This document shows, in pieces, positions 9,237 to 18,127 of a DNA stretch of 64,000 nt (its first letter is position 1; each line of letters begins with the position of its first letter). The notes below the pieces were generated by a model that was not told the origin of the DNA, searched no databases, and saw nothing but the letters and a program-made list of their open reading frames with translations. The DNA comes from Vibrio furnissii CIP 102972 (GTDB lineage: Bacteria > Pseudomonadota > Gammaproteobacteria > Enterobacterales > Vibrionaceae). The translations under genes and the position numbers were made by a program. The stretch spans positions 823,695 to 887,694 of the forward strand of contig NZ_ACZP01000013.1 in assembly GCF_000176175.1 (NCBI RefSeq). The letters are read 5' to 3'.

Positions 9237-10175
9237 ATGACTTATCCCTTAAACAAAGCGAAAGCGCTCAAACTCTCCGCCATGATCTTATTTGCGATTG
9301 CCGTTGTATTTTTAGTCTCCGGTATGTTGACAGCTAACCCATCCCCTCCCAAAAACGCGGCCGTCAGCAAGCCCATTGAGCAGTATGATGCGTGGGTGGT
9401 GGTCGATGACTTAACCCAAGGCACACTCATCACACGCGACATGATGAAACCCACTCGAGTCACTCAACTAGGCGATTCATTGATCCAAAACCCCGACGTC
9501 GCCCTTGGTCGCCGCGTGAAACAAGACGTCATTGCAGGCGCCTACCTCACTTCAAAAATGTTGGTGCCAAATCGCCCAGTCATCGATGACCTACCCGAAA
9601 ACTATCGCGCTATCGCCATTCGAGCCGGTGAAGTGCTCACCGTCGGTGGGTATTTGCAACCCGGCGATCATGTCGATGTGATGCTGTTGCTCAAGCCCAA
9701 TAAAGAATCCGGCGCCATCACCAGCGCACGCCGAATTGCTTCCGATTTAATGGTATTGGCGATAGGCCAACAGCAAAATGGCACGGACAAATTTGAACGG
9801 GAAGCGCAAGCCAAATCGGTCGTCTTAGCCGTCCATGAATCGTTGGCCCCCGTTCTCCTGCTCGCAGATGCTTCAGGAGAAATTCGCTTGGCCGCGGTGG
9901 GCAGCAAAGAGTTAGCGGCAGGCACTTATGAGCCATCACTCACGCTGCCCGCCATGCTGCTTCAAACCGCATCCTTGAGCACACCCCAAGTCGCTGAACG
10001 GCATGCCGCTTCCATGGCTGGCGTCGTAGAGCTGAGACAATTTAACCCGCAGCCGAAGCCCACTTCAAAACCGATCGTGCGTTCGAGCAATCCCGTCAAG
10101 CGTAGCCATCCGGCGGTCAACTACGTTGAAGTGATTCAAGGTCGTGAACGTACCGTCGTCAAAGCAAACAATTAA
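9237..10175 (+). CDS. cpaB: Flp pilus assembly protein CpaB/RcpC
   Basis: Periplasmic, inner-membrane-anchored component linked to the Flp secretin. Its 312 residues comprise a short cytoplasmic start, one membrane helix (AMILFAIAVVFLVSGML), a SAF-like domain (VVVDDLTQGTLITRDMM) and the RcpC/CpaB core (RAIAIRAGEVLTVGGYLQPGDHVDV). TAGGAG lies seven bases before the ATG at 9237. It ends just before the secretin gene. Gene order flp-tadV-tadE-cpaB-secretin is consistent with a Tad operon. Confidence 0.9.
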   Translation: MTYPLNKAKALKLSAMILFAIAVVFLVSGMLTANPSPPKNAAVSKPIEQYDAWVVVDDLTQGTLITRDMMKPTRVTQLGDSLIQNPDVALGRRVKQDVIAGAYLTSKMLVPNRPVIDDLPENYRAIAIRAGEVLTVGGYLQPGDHVDVMLLLKPNKESGAITSARRIASDLMVLAIGQQQNGTDKFEREAQAKSVVLAVHESLAPVLLLADASGEIRLAAVGSKELAAGTYEPSLTLPAMLLQTASLSTPQVAERHAASMAGVVELRQFNPQPKPTSKPIVRSSNPVKRSHPAVNYVEVIQGRERTVVKANN

Positions 10176-10186
10176 TGGAGGCCAGC

Positions 10187-11350
10187 ATGCAAATCCAACA
10201 TCGAAATCTTGTCGGCCTTTTGGCGTTACTGCTCTCTTGGGTGGTGCATGCAGCCGAGCCAATCACCCTGAGCGAAAATGCTCAGACAAGTTTGTCGGTG
10301 GGGGAACAACAAATTACTCGCGTTGCGGTTGCCGACCCGAATGTTGCGACCATTGATGTTCTGAACAAAAACACCTTGCTCATTAACAGCCACAACGGGG
10401 GGAGCACGTCGTTATTGGTGTGGCTCAAAAACAGTCCATCGCCCAAAGCGTACCAACTCCACGTCGTGCCTTCGCTCGTCAGCACCACCAATGTCCAAGT
10501 ACAGACCGACATTAAGGTGGTGGAAGTCAGTAAATCCGCGCTAAAAGAAGCGGGATTCTTTTTCGGCAAACAGTCTGGCAATACCACGTTTGGCATCGGC
10601 AACAATGCCGCCCTGAACGGCGGTAATTTTGCGGGCGAATTACTGTCAGGCAACAGCTTCTTGCCGCTGTCGAATGCGTTTAACGTCGTCATTGGTGATA
10701 TGTCACGCGGCATTCTCAGCACCATCAGTGCGCTCAATGCCAATGGGTTTGCGTACACATTGGCAGAGCCGAGTCTCGTCACCATGTCTGGGCACACCGC
10801 CACCTTCTTAGCGGGCGGTGAATTCCCGTATCCCAAAGCGTCCAGCGATGGCGACATCACGATTGAGTTTAAAGAGTTTGGTGTTCGGTTGAACTTGTCA
10901 CCAACGGTGATGAAAGATAACCGCATCATGCTGAAAGTCGCCCCCGAAGTCAGTGAGCTGAACTACAACAATGCGGTCAGCACCGGTGGCGTTTTAGTGC
11001 CCGGAATGAGCGTTCGACGCACCGACACCACGGTACAACTGGGAGATGGCGAAACCTTTGTCATCAGCGGACTCATCAGCAGCAGCACCATGAATAACTC
11101 CGACCGTTTTCCCGGCCTGGGTGACATTCCCATTCTTGGCGCTTTTTTCAGCTCTACACGGTTCGAAAAAAATGACAAAGAACTCATGATGGTTGTCACG
11201 CCTCACTTGGTCAAACCGATTGCGAAAGGTGCGACGTTACCGCCGCTTCCCGGAGAAATTTATCGCAATTATCGTCCGGATTTTTTTGAGTTGGTCTTTC
11301 TTCAAACCGAACCCGAAGATTTACCTGAAGACATCGGATTTTCCGATTAG
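10187..11350 (+). CDS. rcpA: Flp pilus secretin CpaC/RcpA
   Basis: Outer-membrane secretin forming the pore for the Flp pilus. The ATG at 10187 has GGAGG five bases upstream; an ATG at 10175 overlaps that ribosome-binding site. A signal peptide (LLALLLSWVVHAAEP) is followed by the BON/N0-like domain (QTSLSVGEQQITRVAVADPN) and the secretin domain (VPGMSVRRTDTTVQLGDGET, ISGLISSSTMNN, RFPGLGDIPILGAFF, ELMMVVTPHLV). The 387-residue product is on the short side. The gene is followed directly by tadA: the rcpB (cpaD) and tadZ (cpaE) genes usually found here are missing. Confidence 0.92.
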   Translation: MQIQHRNLVGLLALLLSWVVHAAEPITLSENAQTSLSVGEQQITRVAVADPNVATIDVLNKNTLLINSHNGGSTSLLVWLKNSPSPKAYQLHVVPSLVSTTNVQVQTDIKVVEVSKSALKEAGFFFGKQSGNTTFGIGNNAALNGGNFAGELLSGNSFLPLSNAFNVVIGDMSRGILSTISALNANGFAYTLAEPSLVTMSGHTATFLAGGEFPYPKASSDGDITIEFKEFGVRLNLSPTVMKDNRIMLKVAPEVSELNYNNAVSTGGVLVPGMSVRRTDTTVQLGDGETFVISGLISSSTMNNSDRFPGLGDIPILGAFFSSTRFEKNDKELMMVVTPHLVKPIAKGATLPPLPGEIYRNYRPDFFELVFLQTEPEDLPEDIGFSD

Positions 11351-11365
11351 AACGGAGGTTTCACC

Positions 11366-12631
11366 ATGAAAGCCATGGACTGGTTAACGTCAATCAAAGA
11401 AACGAGCTATGAGCCGCTGAGCTTGGAACTCAAAGCCGAATTGCATCGCTTCGTTTTAGAGCGCATGGAAGATGACGGCTTGATCTTTGACATGTCATCG
11501 TCAGAACGCGCGAACTTGATGTTGCCGATTAGCCACTATATTGAGCACTATCTGGCCGCTGAACGAATCGAAAACCCACCGCCTCTCGACGTGCTCACCG
11601 CCGAACTTGTGGATGAAATGATGGGATACGGCCCCATTGAAAACTTACTGAAAGACAGCAGCATCAACGACATTTTAATCAATGGTCCCAAACACGTATT
11701 CGTGGAACGCAATGGCATTCTCGAACAAGTGAACCACCATTTTCTAAACGATGAACATGTGATTCGAGTCATTCGCCGCATGATATCGCCGCTAGGTCGG
11801 CGTATTGATGAGTCCAATCCCATGGTTGATGCTAGGTTACCCGATGGCAGCCGTATCAATGCCATTATTCCACCACTGGCTTTGGATGGTGCCTGTCTAT
11901 CTGTGCGCAAATTCAAGCAGGATATTCTTTCCGAAGAATTTCTGATTGCAAACGGTACATTGTCAGCGGAGATGCTGACATTTTTGAAGCGCTGCGTTCA
12001 CTCCCGTTTGAATATTCTGATCAGTGGCGCGACCGGCTCCGGTAAAACCACGTTGCTCAACGTGCTCAGCCAATACATCAACGACCACGAACGCGTTGTG
12101 ACGATAGAAGATGCCGCGGAATTACAACTGCGTAATGGCCACGTGGTTCGCTTGGAAACTCGCCCACCCAATTCAGAGGGCGCTGGCGAAGTCACCGCAC
12201 GTGAACTGCTCAAAAATGCGTTACGTATGCGCCCAGACCGAATCATCTTAGGGGAAAGTCGCGGAGGGGAAGTGCTCGACATGCTGCAAGCCATGAACAC
12301 AGGCCACTTGGGTTCCATGAGCACGTTGCACGCCAACTCCCCCAAAGACGCCCTGCTGCGACTGGAAATGATGGTGACGCTCACTGGCTTTCGTTCCAGT
12401 GAAACCTTCATTCGTAAAGTCGTCTCATCGGCCATTGATATGATTGTTCAAGTCAGCCGTTTGCCCAGTGGCAAACGCGTCATTTCTGAAATTGTGGAAG
12501 TCGCGGATGTACAAGCCTCGCAAATCGAGACCAACACCCTCTATCAATTTATTCCTGCTCAACGTCAGTTCAAAGCGCTGAAAATGCCATCAGAAGAGCT
12601 GAATTTAAAAATTGAGGAGCAAATATGGTGA
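11366..12631 (+). CDS. tadA: Tad pilus assembly ATPase TadA/CpaF
   Basis: Hexameric secretion ATPase of the VirB11/TadA family that powers Flp pilus assembly. It has 421 residues. Visible motifs are Walker A GATGSGKTTLLN (near residue 221), an acidic segment VVTIEDAAELQL, the RMRPDRIILGESRGGE Walker B region, and GHLGSMSTLHANSPKDALLRLE, the His box. The N-terminal domain contains MGYGPIENLLKDSSINDILING, characteristic of CpaF. GGAGG precedes the ATG at 11366. It overlaps tadB by 7 bp. Confidence 0.95.
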   Translation: MKAMDWLTSIKETSYEPLSLELKAELHRFVLERMEDDGLIFDMSSSERANLMLPISHYIEHYLAAERIENPPPLDVLTAELVDEMMGYGPIENLLKDSSINDILINGPKHVFVERNGILEQVNHHFLNDEHVIRVIRRMISPLGRRIDESNPMVDARLPDGSRINAIIPPLALDGACLSVRKFKQDILSEEFLIANGTLSAEMLTFLKRCVHSRLNILISGATGSGKTTLLNVLSQYINDHERVVTIEDAAELQLRNGHVVRLETRPPNSEGAGEVTARELLKNALRMRPDRIILGESRGGEVLDMLQAMNTGHLGSMSTLHANSPKDALLRLEMMVTLTGFRSSETFIRKVVSSAIDMIVQVSRLPSGKRVISEIVEVADVQASQIETNTLYQFIPAQRQFKALKMPSEELNLKIEEQIW

Positions 12632-13503
12632 ACAGTTATCTGCTCCTCGCCTGCGCATTTCTAGTCCCCGCTTACCTCTGTTTTGTCTGGTCGAAAAAAG
12701 TCTCGGCGCAACAGGCAGAATCGGCGCCATCGACGCTGTTACGCACCATCAGAACACACAAAACCGCGCAACATCACCCCATCACCGAACGCATGCTGCA
12801 ACTCGGATTCAGCCGCTCACCACTCAAAAATACGCTACTATTAGGCGGCATTGTGTTACTGAGCGCGATGCTGGCCTCGCGATTTGGCCCCGTGGCATTT
12901 CCCGTCACATTGGTTCTGAGTGTGTTGATTGTCTTTGCAACCGCACAAATTCGCCGCAATAACATCAAGCTTCAACTGGTTCAGCAATTGCCGTCATTCG
13001 TTGAACAGGTCAATCGACGCATCAAAGTTGGTTTAAGTATTGCTCAAGCAGTTGAACAATCAGCCAGCGCCACCAACGCCCCTTTGAAAGATGTACTGCA
13101 ACGTGTGATTCATCGCAAAGCGGTTGGCGTGGAACTCCAAGATGCATTTGAGAAAGAAAGCGTCGTCACGGGCGTGGTCGCATTTCATCTGTTGGGGTCC
13201 ATTTTTAGCATCAACACACGCTACGGCGGCAGTATTACCGACTCATTAGAGAGTTTAGTCAAACTGTTACGCCAACAAGATCTCAGCCGTCGCGAACTCA
13301 AATCCATTACGGGGGAAACACGAATCACGGCGTGGGTGATTGGCAGCGCTCCATTGCTGGTGAGCGCCTACATGCTGACTCAAAACCCAGAGTTGCTGAT
13401 CAACATGTGGTATTCCGAAGGCGGTCGACAAGCACTGATTCTGGGGATTTCGCTTCAGTTGCTGGGCATCATTCTGATCTGGCGAATGTTTCGCAGCTTG
13501 TGA
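12625..13503 (+). CDS. tadB: Tad inner-membrane platform protein TadB
   Basis: Type II secretion F-domain protein forming, with TadC, the inner-membrane platform on which TadA acts. It has 292 residues with two N-terminal membrane segments, a central cytoplasmic F-domain (QLPSFVEQVNRRIKVGLSIA, GGSITDSLESLVKLLRQQ) and two C-terminal membrane segments. GAGGAG precedes the ATG at 12625, which overlaps the tadA stop. The tadC gene follows 11 bp later. Confidence 0.92.
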   Translation: MVNSYLLLACAFLVPAYLCFVWSKKVSAQQAESAPSTLLRTIRTHKTAQHHPITERMLQLGFSRSPLKNTLLLGGIVLLSAMLASRFGPVAFPVTLVLSVLIVFATAQIRRNNIKLQLVQQLPSFVEQVNRRIKVGLSIAQAVEQSASATNAPLKDVLQRVIHRKAVGVELQDAFEKESVVTGVVAFHLLGSIFSINTRYGGSITDSLESLVKLLRQQDLSRRELKSITGETRITAWVIGSAPLLVSAYMLTQNPELLINMWYSEGGRQALILGISLQLLGIILIWRMFRSL

Positions 13504-13514
13504 CCGGAGGCATG

Positions 13515-14405
13515 ATGAACCCAATTTATCTATTTTTATTGTCTTTCGTGAGTTTGATTGGCGCGACTATTTGTTATGCGCTGTCTCTGAAATCGGTTGG
13601 CCATTCAGTCACCCCGTCAAGCGCGAGCAAATTGTTCTCTTATTCCAAAGAAAGTGTCCTGCGCCATTCACAGAAATGGTGGGGAAAATCGAAGCAAGAT
13701 CATCACAAAACGTTGTCACAAGTTGTGTTGAATATGCGTCAAGCAGGCTACATCAGCGGCCGCCAGCAAATCTTATGTCTGTTTAAAATGTTTCTTGTTT
13801 GGAGTGGCCTGTTCCTTATTTTGACCGGCCAGCAGTATCTATTTTCCAGCTCCATAGAACGTACATTTCTTTACTATGCGCTGTTTATGGCCATCGGAGC
13901 CTTGGTGTCCATACGTTGGATCCGCATGCAGGCCAATCGACGAGCCAAAATTATCGATGAAGAGATGCTGACCGCCGTGCACATGATGGCAATTTTGTGG
14001 CAAGTCGGACTATCCCTTGAACGCCTGCTCAAAACCTACCACCAAGAAGCCAGCGATCTCACGCCGGAGATGAACAAAGACATTGCGTTGATCATCGCCA
14101 GAATCGACGCCGGACAAAACCGTGAATGGGTCTTTCGCGATATGGCGACATTGACGCTCTCCACCGGTTTTCAAGATTTGCTTTCCATGCTGTCCCAAGG
14201 GTCTGAAACCGGCGGCGGATTGAAGAAATCGTTTCAATCATTGGCGGATCTATTGTACGAACGCAAACGCGTCGCGCTACAGGAAAAAGTGACCAAAATG
14301 TCGGGGAAAATATCGGTAACCATGATGGCATTGATGTTCCCTGCTCTGTTTATCATTCTAGGCGGCCCGGCGGCATTGGCTTTAATGGCCGCCTTTGGAG
14401 GTTAA
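13515..14405 (+). CDS. tadC: Tad inner-membrane platform protein TadC
   Basis: Second F-domain platform protein of the Tad pilus. It has 296 residues with membrane segments near the N-terminus, around residue 90-135, and at the C-terminus (VTMMALMFPALFIILGGPAA). The central F-domain includes EEMLTAVHMMAILWQVGLSL and QGSETGGGLKKSFQSLADLL. GGAGG sits 4 bases before the ATG at 13515; the ATG at 13512 is too close. Open frame continues upstream into tadB but without a suitable start. tadD begins directly after the stop. Confidence 0.92.
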   Translation: MNPIYLFLLSFVSLIGATICYALSLKSVGHSVTPSSASKLFSYSKESVLRHSQKWWGKSKQDHHKTLSQVVLNMRQAGYISGRQQILCLFKMFLVWSGLFLILTGQQYLFSSSIERTFLYYALFMAIGALVSIRWIRMQANRRAKIIDEEMLTAVHMMAILWQVGLSLERLLKTYHQEASDLTPEMNKDIALIIARIDAGQNREWVFRDMATLTLSTGFQDLLSMLSQGSETGGGLKKSFQSLADLLYERKRVALQEKVTKMSGKISVTMMALMFPALFIILGGPAALALMAAFGG

Positions 14406-15080
14406 ATGAAACTCTGGCTATCCCCTTTGATAGTGATGCTTTCCGCGTGTTCCTCCCCGCCGAAAGATGTCAATTACGCCCAAGCCCCCGGTTTATGTGA
14501 TGAGCAATTTTCACAATCCGTTGGTATGCAAATCTCGATGGCGCAACAAGCCTTCGCTAATCAAAACTATTACTCCTCACTTGCCATGCTGCAAAAAATT
14601 GAAGGGACGTACATCACCAAAACCGCCTTGGAAGCCAAGGCACTGCTCAAAACCAATCAATGGGATGAAGCAAACAAGAAGTTTACCGGGCTGCTCAATA
14701 CGTGCTTAAAGGGCCAAGCTGCCCACGGTTTAGGCCTGCTGACGGCCTACCAGAAAAAATACAAAGAAGCAGGCCATTGGTTGAGATTCGCTGTCGACAT
14801 GGAACCCGCAGATTCGAATATTCGCAACGACTACGGCTTTTACATGTTGCTGGTCGATGAAGTTGAGGTGGCCAAAAAAGAGTTTCTCACCGCATTGGAA
14901 CTCAACCCCAATAATCATCGGGCAGCCAAGAACCTCTGGCTGGCACTGGCCCGCAATAACGATTTAAGAGCCGCAGAAAGCCTCACCCGACGTTATGGTT
15001 GGGATCATCTTGAAAGCCAGAAACTGGCCAATGCCCTCAACAACTTCAATCCCATTCAAAGCATGGAGAACGACGAATGA
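14406..15080 (+). CDS. tadD: TPR lipoprotein TadD
   Basis: Outer-membrane-directed pilotin-like lipoprotein of the Tad system. Lipoprotein signal peptide MKLWLSPLIVMLSAC-SSPP, then tetratricopeptide-like helices (SSLAMLQKIEGTYITKTALE; ADSNIRNDYGFYMLLVDEVE; EFLTALELNPNNHRAAKNLW). Total 224 residues. TTTGGAGG precedes the ATG at 14406, immediately after the tadC stop. It overlaps the following DUF3613-like gene by 4 bp. Confidence 0.88.
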   Translation: MKLWLSPLIVMLSACSSPPKDVNYAQAPGLCDEQFSQSVGMQISMAQQAFANQNYYSSLAMLQKIEGTYITKTALEAKALLKTNQWDEANKKFTGLLNTCLKGQAAHGLGLLTAYQKKYKEAGHWLRFAVDMEPADSNIRNDYGFYMLLVDEVEVAKKEFLTALELNPNNHRAAKNLWLALARNNDLRAAESLTRRYGWDHLESQKLANALNNFNPIQSMENDE

Positions 15081-15346
15081 ACACACCCGCGATCTTAGTC
15101 GTCACGCTACTCTGTTCCACCACAGTGTACGCCAATCCCAAAAATCCAGAAAAGGCGGAATTTAAGCTGCCCGAAGTTCAGGAAACCCAAATCTGGCTCA
15201 AGATTCAGCGTGAGAACATGATGGCCACCCGCTATCAAGACACCCTCTCTCCCGAAGCTGCACAGGCTGCCCAGCAACGTGTTTTGAAAAGTTATTCACA
15301 TCCGTTACCCGATAAATTTATTCAAAGTAACTTCGGTGAAAAATAA
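15077..15346 (+). CDS. Small exported DUF3613-like protein
   Basis: An 89-residue secreted protein with signal peptide ending TTVYA. The remainder, with TQIWLKIQRENMMATRY and AAQQRVLKSYSHPLPDKF, matches from memory the pattern of DUF3613 proteins, which also occur next to tadD in proteobacterial Tad loci. Overlaps of 4 bp with tadD and 1 bp with tadG show it is an integral operon member. Its role in pilus assembly is unknown. No Cys remain in the mature form. Confidence 0.75.
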   Translation: MNTPAILVVTLLCSTTVYANPKNPEKAEFKLPEVQETQIWLKIQRENMMATRYQDTLSPEAAQAAQQRVLKSYSHPLPDKFIQSNFGEK

Positions 15347-16986
15347 TGGGGCGCAAGCATCGAGCGAAAGGCGCGGTCACCCTCTGGTTGGCGGCGTCAT
15401 TGCTGAGCCTTGTCATCTTTGCTTCCGTTGCGCTAGACACCGCACGGTTGGTCTATCAGCGCCAGCAGCTACAATCTGTGGCGGATCTGGCCGCCACTGA
15501 AGTCGGCTTACAAAACCCCTATTACCTCGATGACCGCCAAAAAGAAGCGATCCTTGACCGCTTAACCGCACGGTTTTCAGGAAAAGTTGATACATTAACC
15601 ATCGATTATGGCACAGCGAAAATTATCAATAAGATGTGGGTCGTGGATACCGGCTCAACACCAGACAATGGCTACCCTGCAGCCAAAGTCACCGTGACGA
15701 AAACCGTGCCTCAAAGTTTGGTTGCCGGCGGCTTGTTTAATTCAAACAGCATGACACTATATGCGGAAGCCGCCATTCAGAAAGCAGGCACGATTAGATT
15801 TGGCCTCGGTTCACGTACCTTAAGTACCGCGGAGGATGCGGGCTTTCTTAACAGCATATTCAACGCCACATTGGGCACGTCGTTGGCTTTAGATATCGCC
15901 AGCTACAATGGTTTGGCAAACAGCTCGATTGAACTCGGGAGGTTGCTCAATGTTCTGGCGGTTGATTTGGGCGTGGGTTCCAACGAGGAAGTGCTTGAAA
16001 GCAACATCTCTTTGCTCGATTTACTCAAGACCTACTTAAATGTGCTAAGCAATAATGATGCTTTCCCCGATGGGCTCAACATGATCATCAATGAGCTTTC
16101 GGTGGCAGAGACAGTGCCCGACATCAGGCTCGCCGATATTCTTCGCTTGTCTGAAAGCAATACTGATGGCGCAGCACTGGAAACCTCATTGAATGCGCTG
16201 ACGTTAATTAAGTCCTCGATTTATGCATCCAACAACAATCATTTTGTTCACGTGCCAACCTCAAGCCTCGACATCCCAAACATCACGAGCCTCAGCTTCG
16301 AGACCAATATCATCTCCCCACCGTCTTTCACGATCGCGACGCTCCCAGTTGTTGAAGGGCATGAACCGACCGCCACCACGTCCCAAGTGGCGTTGCAACT
16401 TTCAGCAGAGATCCTCACTGACAGCGTTTTAGATCCCGTACTCGGTGTACTGGATAACCCACTACTCGGGCTGACACTCAGTATTGAACCCGTGAGCATC
16501 AATGTTGAAGTTGCCAAAGCAAGTGCGACTCTCACCGACGTGATGAGAACGAGTGATGGCATGACTGGGATCGTGACGGCCGATAGCCCATTGATTGGCA
16601 TTCAGGTAGCGCCATTGCAGATCCAAGTCAATTTAACCGTACTGGGCATCCCTACCACGCTCGGACTTGAAGCAACCGTCACCATCGAAAATACGACCCA
16701 AGATCCGCCAGCCTATTCGATTGTCATCCCCAGCAAGGATAAGACGGTCATCGATAATAATCCGCAGTTTACGACGGATGTTGAGGTCGGATTACAGACA
16801 GGAGTTGTAGACGTTTCGATTCTTAACCCGCTCTTGAGCACGTTATCTACTGCTCTTGACCCGATCGTTTCAGCGCTCCTATCAGACGCGGTATTACCTA
16901 TTTTGGACAACTTAGATATTCATGTCGGCGGTGCGGATCTTTGGGTGGAGAGCATCCAATCTTCCTCGTCCGGGTTGATTCTATAA
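15346..16986 (+). CDS. tadG: TadG-like Flp pilus-associated protein
   Basis: Membrane-anchored extracytoplasmic protein of the Tad system. The N-terminus (KGAVTLWLAASLLSLVIFA followed by RQQLQSVADLAATEVGL) is the TadG N-terminal domain: one membrane helix, then an alpha-helical stretch. The remaining ~480 residues are Leu/Thr/Ser/Asp-rich with no von Willebrand A MIDAS that I can see and no Cys. The C-terminal part has a texture similar to the lipoprotein at 5762-7030. This is the last Tad gene; no terminator is evident before 17093. Confidence 0.82.
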   Translation: MGRKHRAKGAVTLWLAASLLSLVIFASVALDTARLVYQRQQLQSVADLAATEVGLQNPYYLDDRQKEAILDRLTARFSGKVDTLTIDYGTAKIINKMWVVDTGSTPDNGYPAAKVTVTKTVPQSLVAGGLFNSNSMTLYAEAAIQKAGTIRFGLGSRTLSTAEDAGFLNSIFNATLGTSLALDIASYNGLANSSIELGRLLNVLAVDLGVGSNEEVLESNISLLDLLKTYLNVLSNNDAFPDGLNMIINELSVAETVPDIRLADILRLSESNTDGAALETSLNALTLIKSSIYASNNNHFVHVPTSSLDIPNITSLSFETNIISPPSFTIATLPVVEGHEPTATTSQVALQLSAEILTDSVLDPVLGVLDNPLLGLTLSIEPVSINVEVAKASATLTDVMRTSDGMTGIVTADSPLIGIQVAPLQIQVNLTVLGIPTTLGLEATVTIENTTQDPPAYSIVIPSKDKTVIDNNPQFTTDVEVGLQTGVVDVSILNPLLSTLSTALDPIVSALLSDAVLPILDNLDIHVGGADLWVESIQSSSSGLIL

Positions 16987-17092
16987 CGGCTAGCCTTATC
17001 TCAATACGTTTGTAAACACAATGAGAGAATGATAAGTATTTTCAACTGTGCTACATTAGCGGCACGGGCATGGAAACGAACAGAAAGAATCA

Positions 17093-17545
17093 ATGAATAG
17101 CAAGAAAGCACTGAAAAAATTAAAAAAAGCCGTCATCAACGGTCAGCTGACCGGCTCCAAAAAACAACTCCGCGCATTGGAGAAGCAGCCTGGCGCTCAT
17201 CGCCCGTCGACACAACATGCCACATCAGGCAACCAACCGAGGCTCACGGAAGAAGTCAAAACGGTTGCAAACCAAGCACTGATGCAAGCGGCGAATGAAC
17301 TCATCGCGCCGCTCAACCCGCTACTTTCTTGGTTTGGCGGCATTAACGTGAGTGGCGGCGTGACATCGGCATCGCCTCGCAGCAACGTGTCTGCTATCAA
17401 ACAATCGGCAAATGATGCGTCCCCCATCTTTGCAATCAAATCAGTCGGCCATTTGCCGCTTAAATCCCCGCCATGCAAGCGCTGCCCGGCACTCTCAAAC
17501 GGCATCTGTAAGTGCGCCGCGAAAAAATTTAGTCTCAGTGCGTAA
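17093..17545 (+). CDS. Hypothetical protein with C-terminal four-Cys motif
   Basis: A 150-residue protein I do not recognise. A Lys-rich basic N-terminus (NSKKALKKLKKAVINGQL) is followed by a low-complexity middle, then an Ala-rich helix (ANQALMQAANELIAPLNPLL) and a C-terminal cluster CKRCPALSNGICKC (CX2C-X7-CXC) that could bind Zn or an Fe/S centre. AGAAAGAATCA precedes the ATG at 17093. It lies between tadG and the ferrosome-like cluster, ends in a strong terminator, and could belong functionally to either or neither. Confidence 0.7.
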   Translation: MNSKKALKKLKKAVINGQLTGSKKQLRALEKQPGAHRPSTQHATSGNQPRLTEEVKTVANQALMQAANELIAPLNPLLSWFGGINVSGGVTSASPRSNVSAIKQSANDASPIFAIKSVGHLPLKSPPCKRCPALSNGICKCAAKKFSLSA

Positions 17546-17572
17546 ACGATTCAAACTTTCTCCGCTCGATCA

Positions 17573-17606
17573 AAAAAGGCCCAACCAATATCGGTTGGGC
17601 CTTTTT
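17573..17606. terminator. Rho-independent terminator between convergent genes
   Basis: AAAAAGGCCCAACC / GGTTGGGCCTTTTT hairpin with a 6-base loop; A-run before and T-run after, so it can serve both the rightward gene at 17093 and the leftward gene ending at 17625. Confidence 0.9.
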
Positions 17607-17624
17607 GTGTCCGCTCGGCACGCG

Positions 17625-17987
17625 TCACGCTAAATTCATCACGGTTCGACTAATCGTCGGCCCCACTAAGCGCGTCAACGCGATGCCCGTTAATCCTTTC
17701 ACTAAACTCTTTGTGCCCGTCACCATCGCTTTTTCAATAAACGAGGGAGTCTCACTACTTTGTGTCCAATGATGGCTTTCTAATATTTCTAATAGGCTTT
17801 CACAATCAAGCTCTGCATGATCAAAACAGATCGCAACAGAACCCGCATATTTTTGATGTTTAATTGAGCGAATCGCGTCAATATCTTTCAACTGATCAAT
17901 CAACTCGCCCACTTCGTTTGGATTATTTTTAATGTAGTCAGAACGAACCCTAAGCCTCTGATTTGTTTTATGAATATAAGTGTTCAT
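17625..17987 (-). CDS. HMA-like small protein, divergent member of the ferrosome-like cluster
   Basis: About 120 residues. The N-terminal domain (HKTNQRLRVRSDYI, then a helix, then SVAICFDHAELD) aligns by eye with the HMA-like domains at 18128 and 19817: His, then an R-x-R-x-R/K cluster, and a closing S-(V/I)-x-(V/I)-x-(F/Y)-D strand. No CXXC metal motif is present. The C-terminus has an amphipathic/hydrophobic helix (VKGLTGIALTRLVGPTIS) that could associate with membrane. I choose the ATG at 17987: the in-frame extension to 18059 would run through a Fur-like operator (18000-18018). Its position next to the ATPase operon suggests a shared job in iron handling. Confidence 0.65.
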   Translation of the reverse strand: MNTYIHKTNQRLRVRSDYIKNNPNEVGELIDQLKDIDAIRSIKHQKYAGSVAICFDHAELDCESLLEILESHHWTQSSETPSFIEKAMVTGTKSLVKGLTGIALTRLVGPTISRTVMNLA

Positions 17988-17999
17988 ATTAACGCCAAT

Positions 18000-18018
18000 C
18001 CAAATGATAACAATTATT
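18000..18018. promoter_or_regulatory. Fur-box-like operator
   Basis: The 19-mer CCAAATGATAACAATTATT matches the GATAATGATAATCATTATC Fur consensus at 13 of 19 positions (hand count). It lies 13 bp upstream of the leftward gene's ATG and 110 bp upstream of the rightward operon, so Fur could control one or both. Confidence 0.5.
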
Positions 18019-18127
18019 ATTTTCAACGTTAGCATCAAAATTGATTTAGCGCAAAGCATTTGTAGTTAATTGCCCCTCGCTGCGAATTGTTCGCTGAGAT
18101 AACAAGAAGTTACCTTATAATTTTTTT

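Noticed and set aside
13332..13514. N-terminal extension of tadC
   Set aside because: It overlaps the end of tadB in another frame; the GGAGG-preceded ATG at 13515 gives the normal TadC N-terminus.
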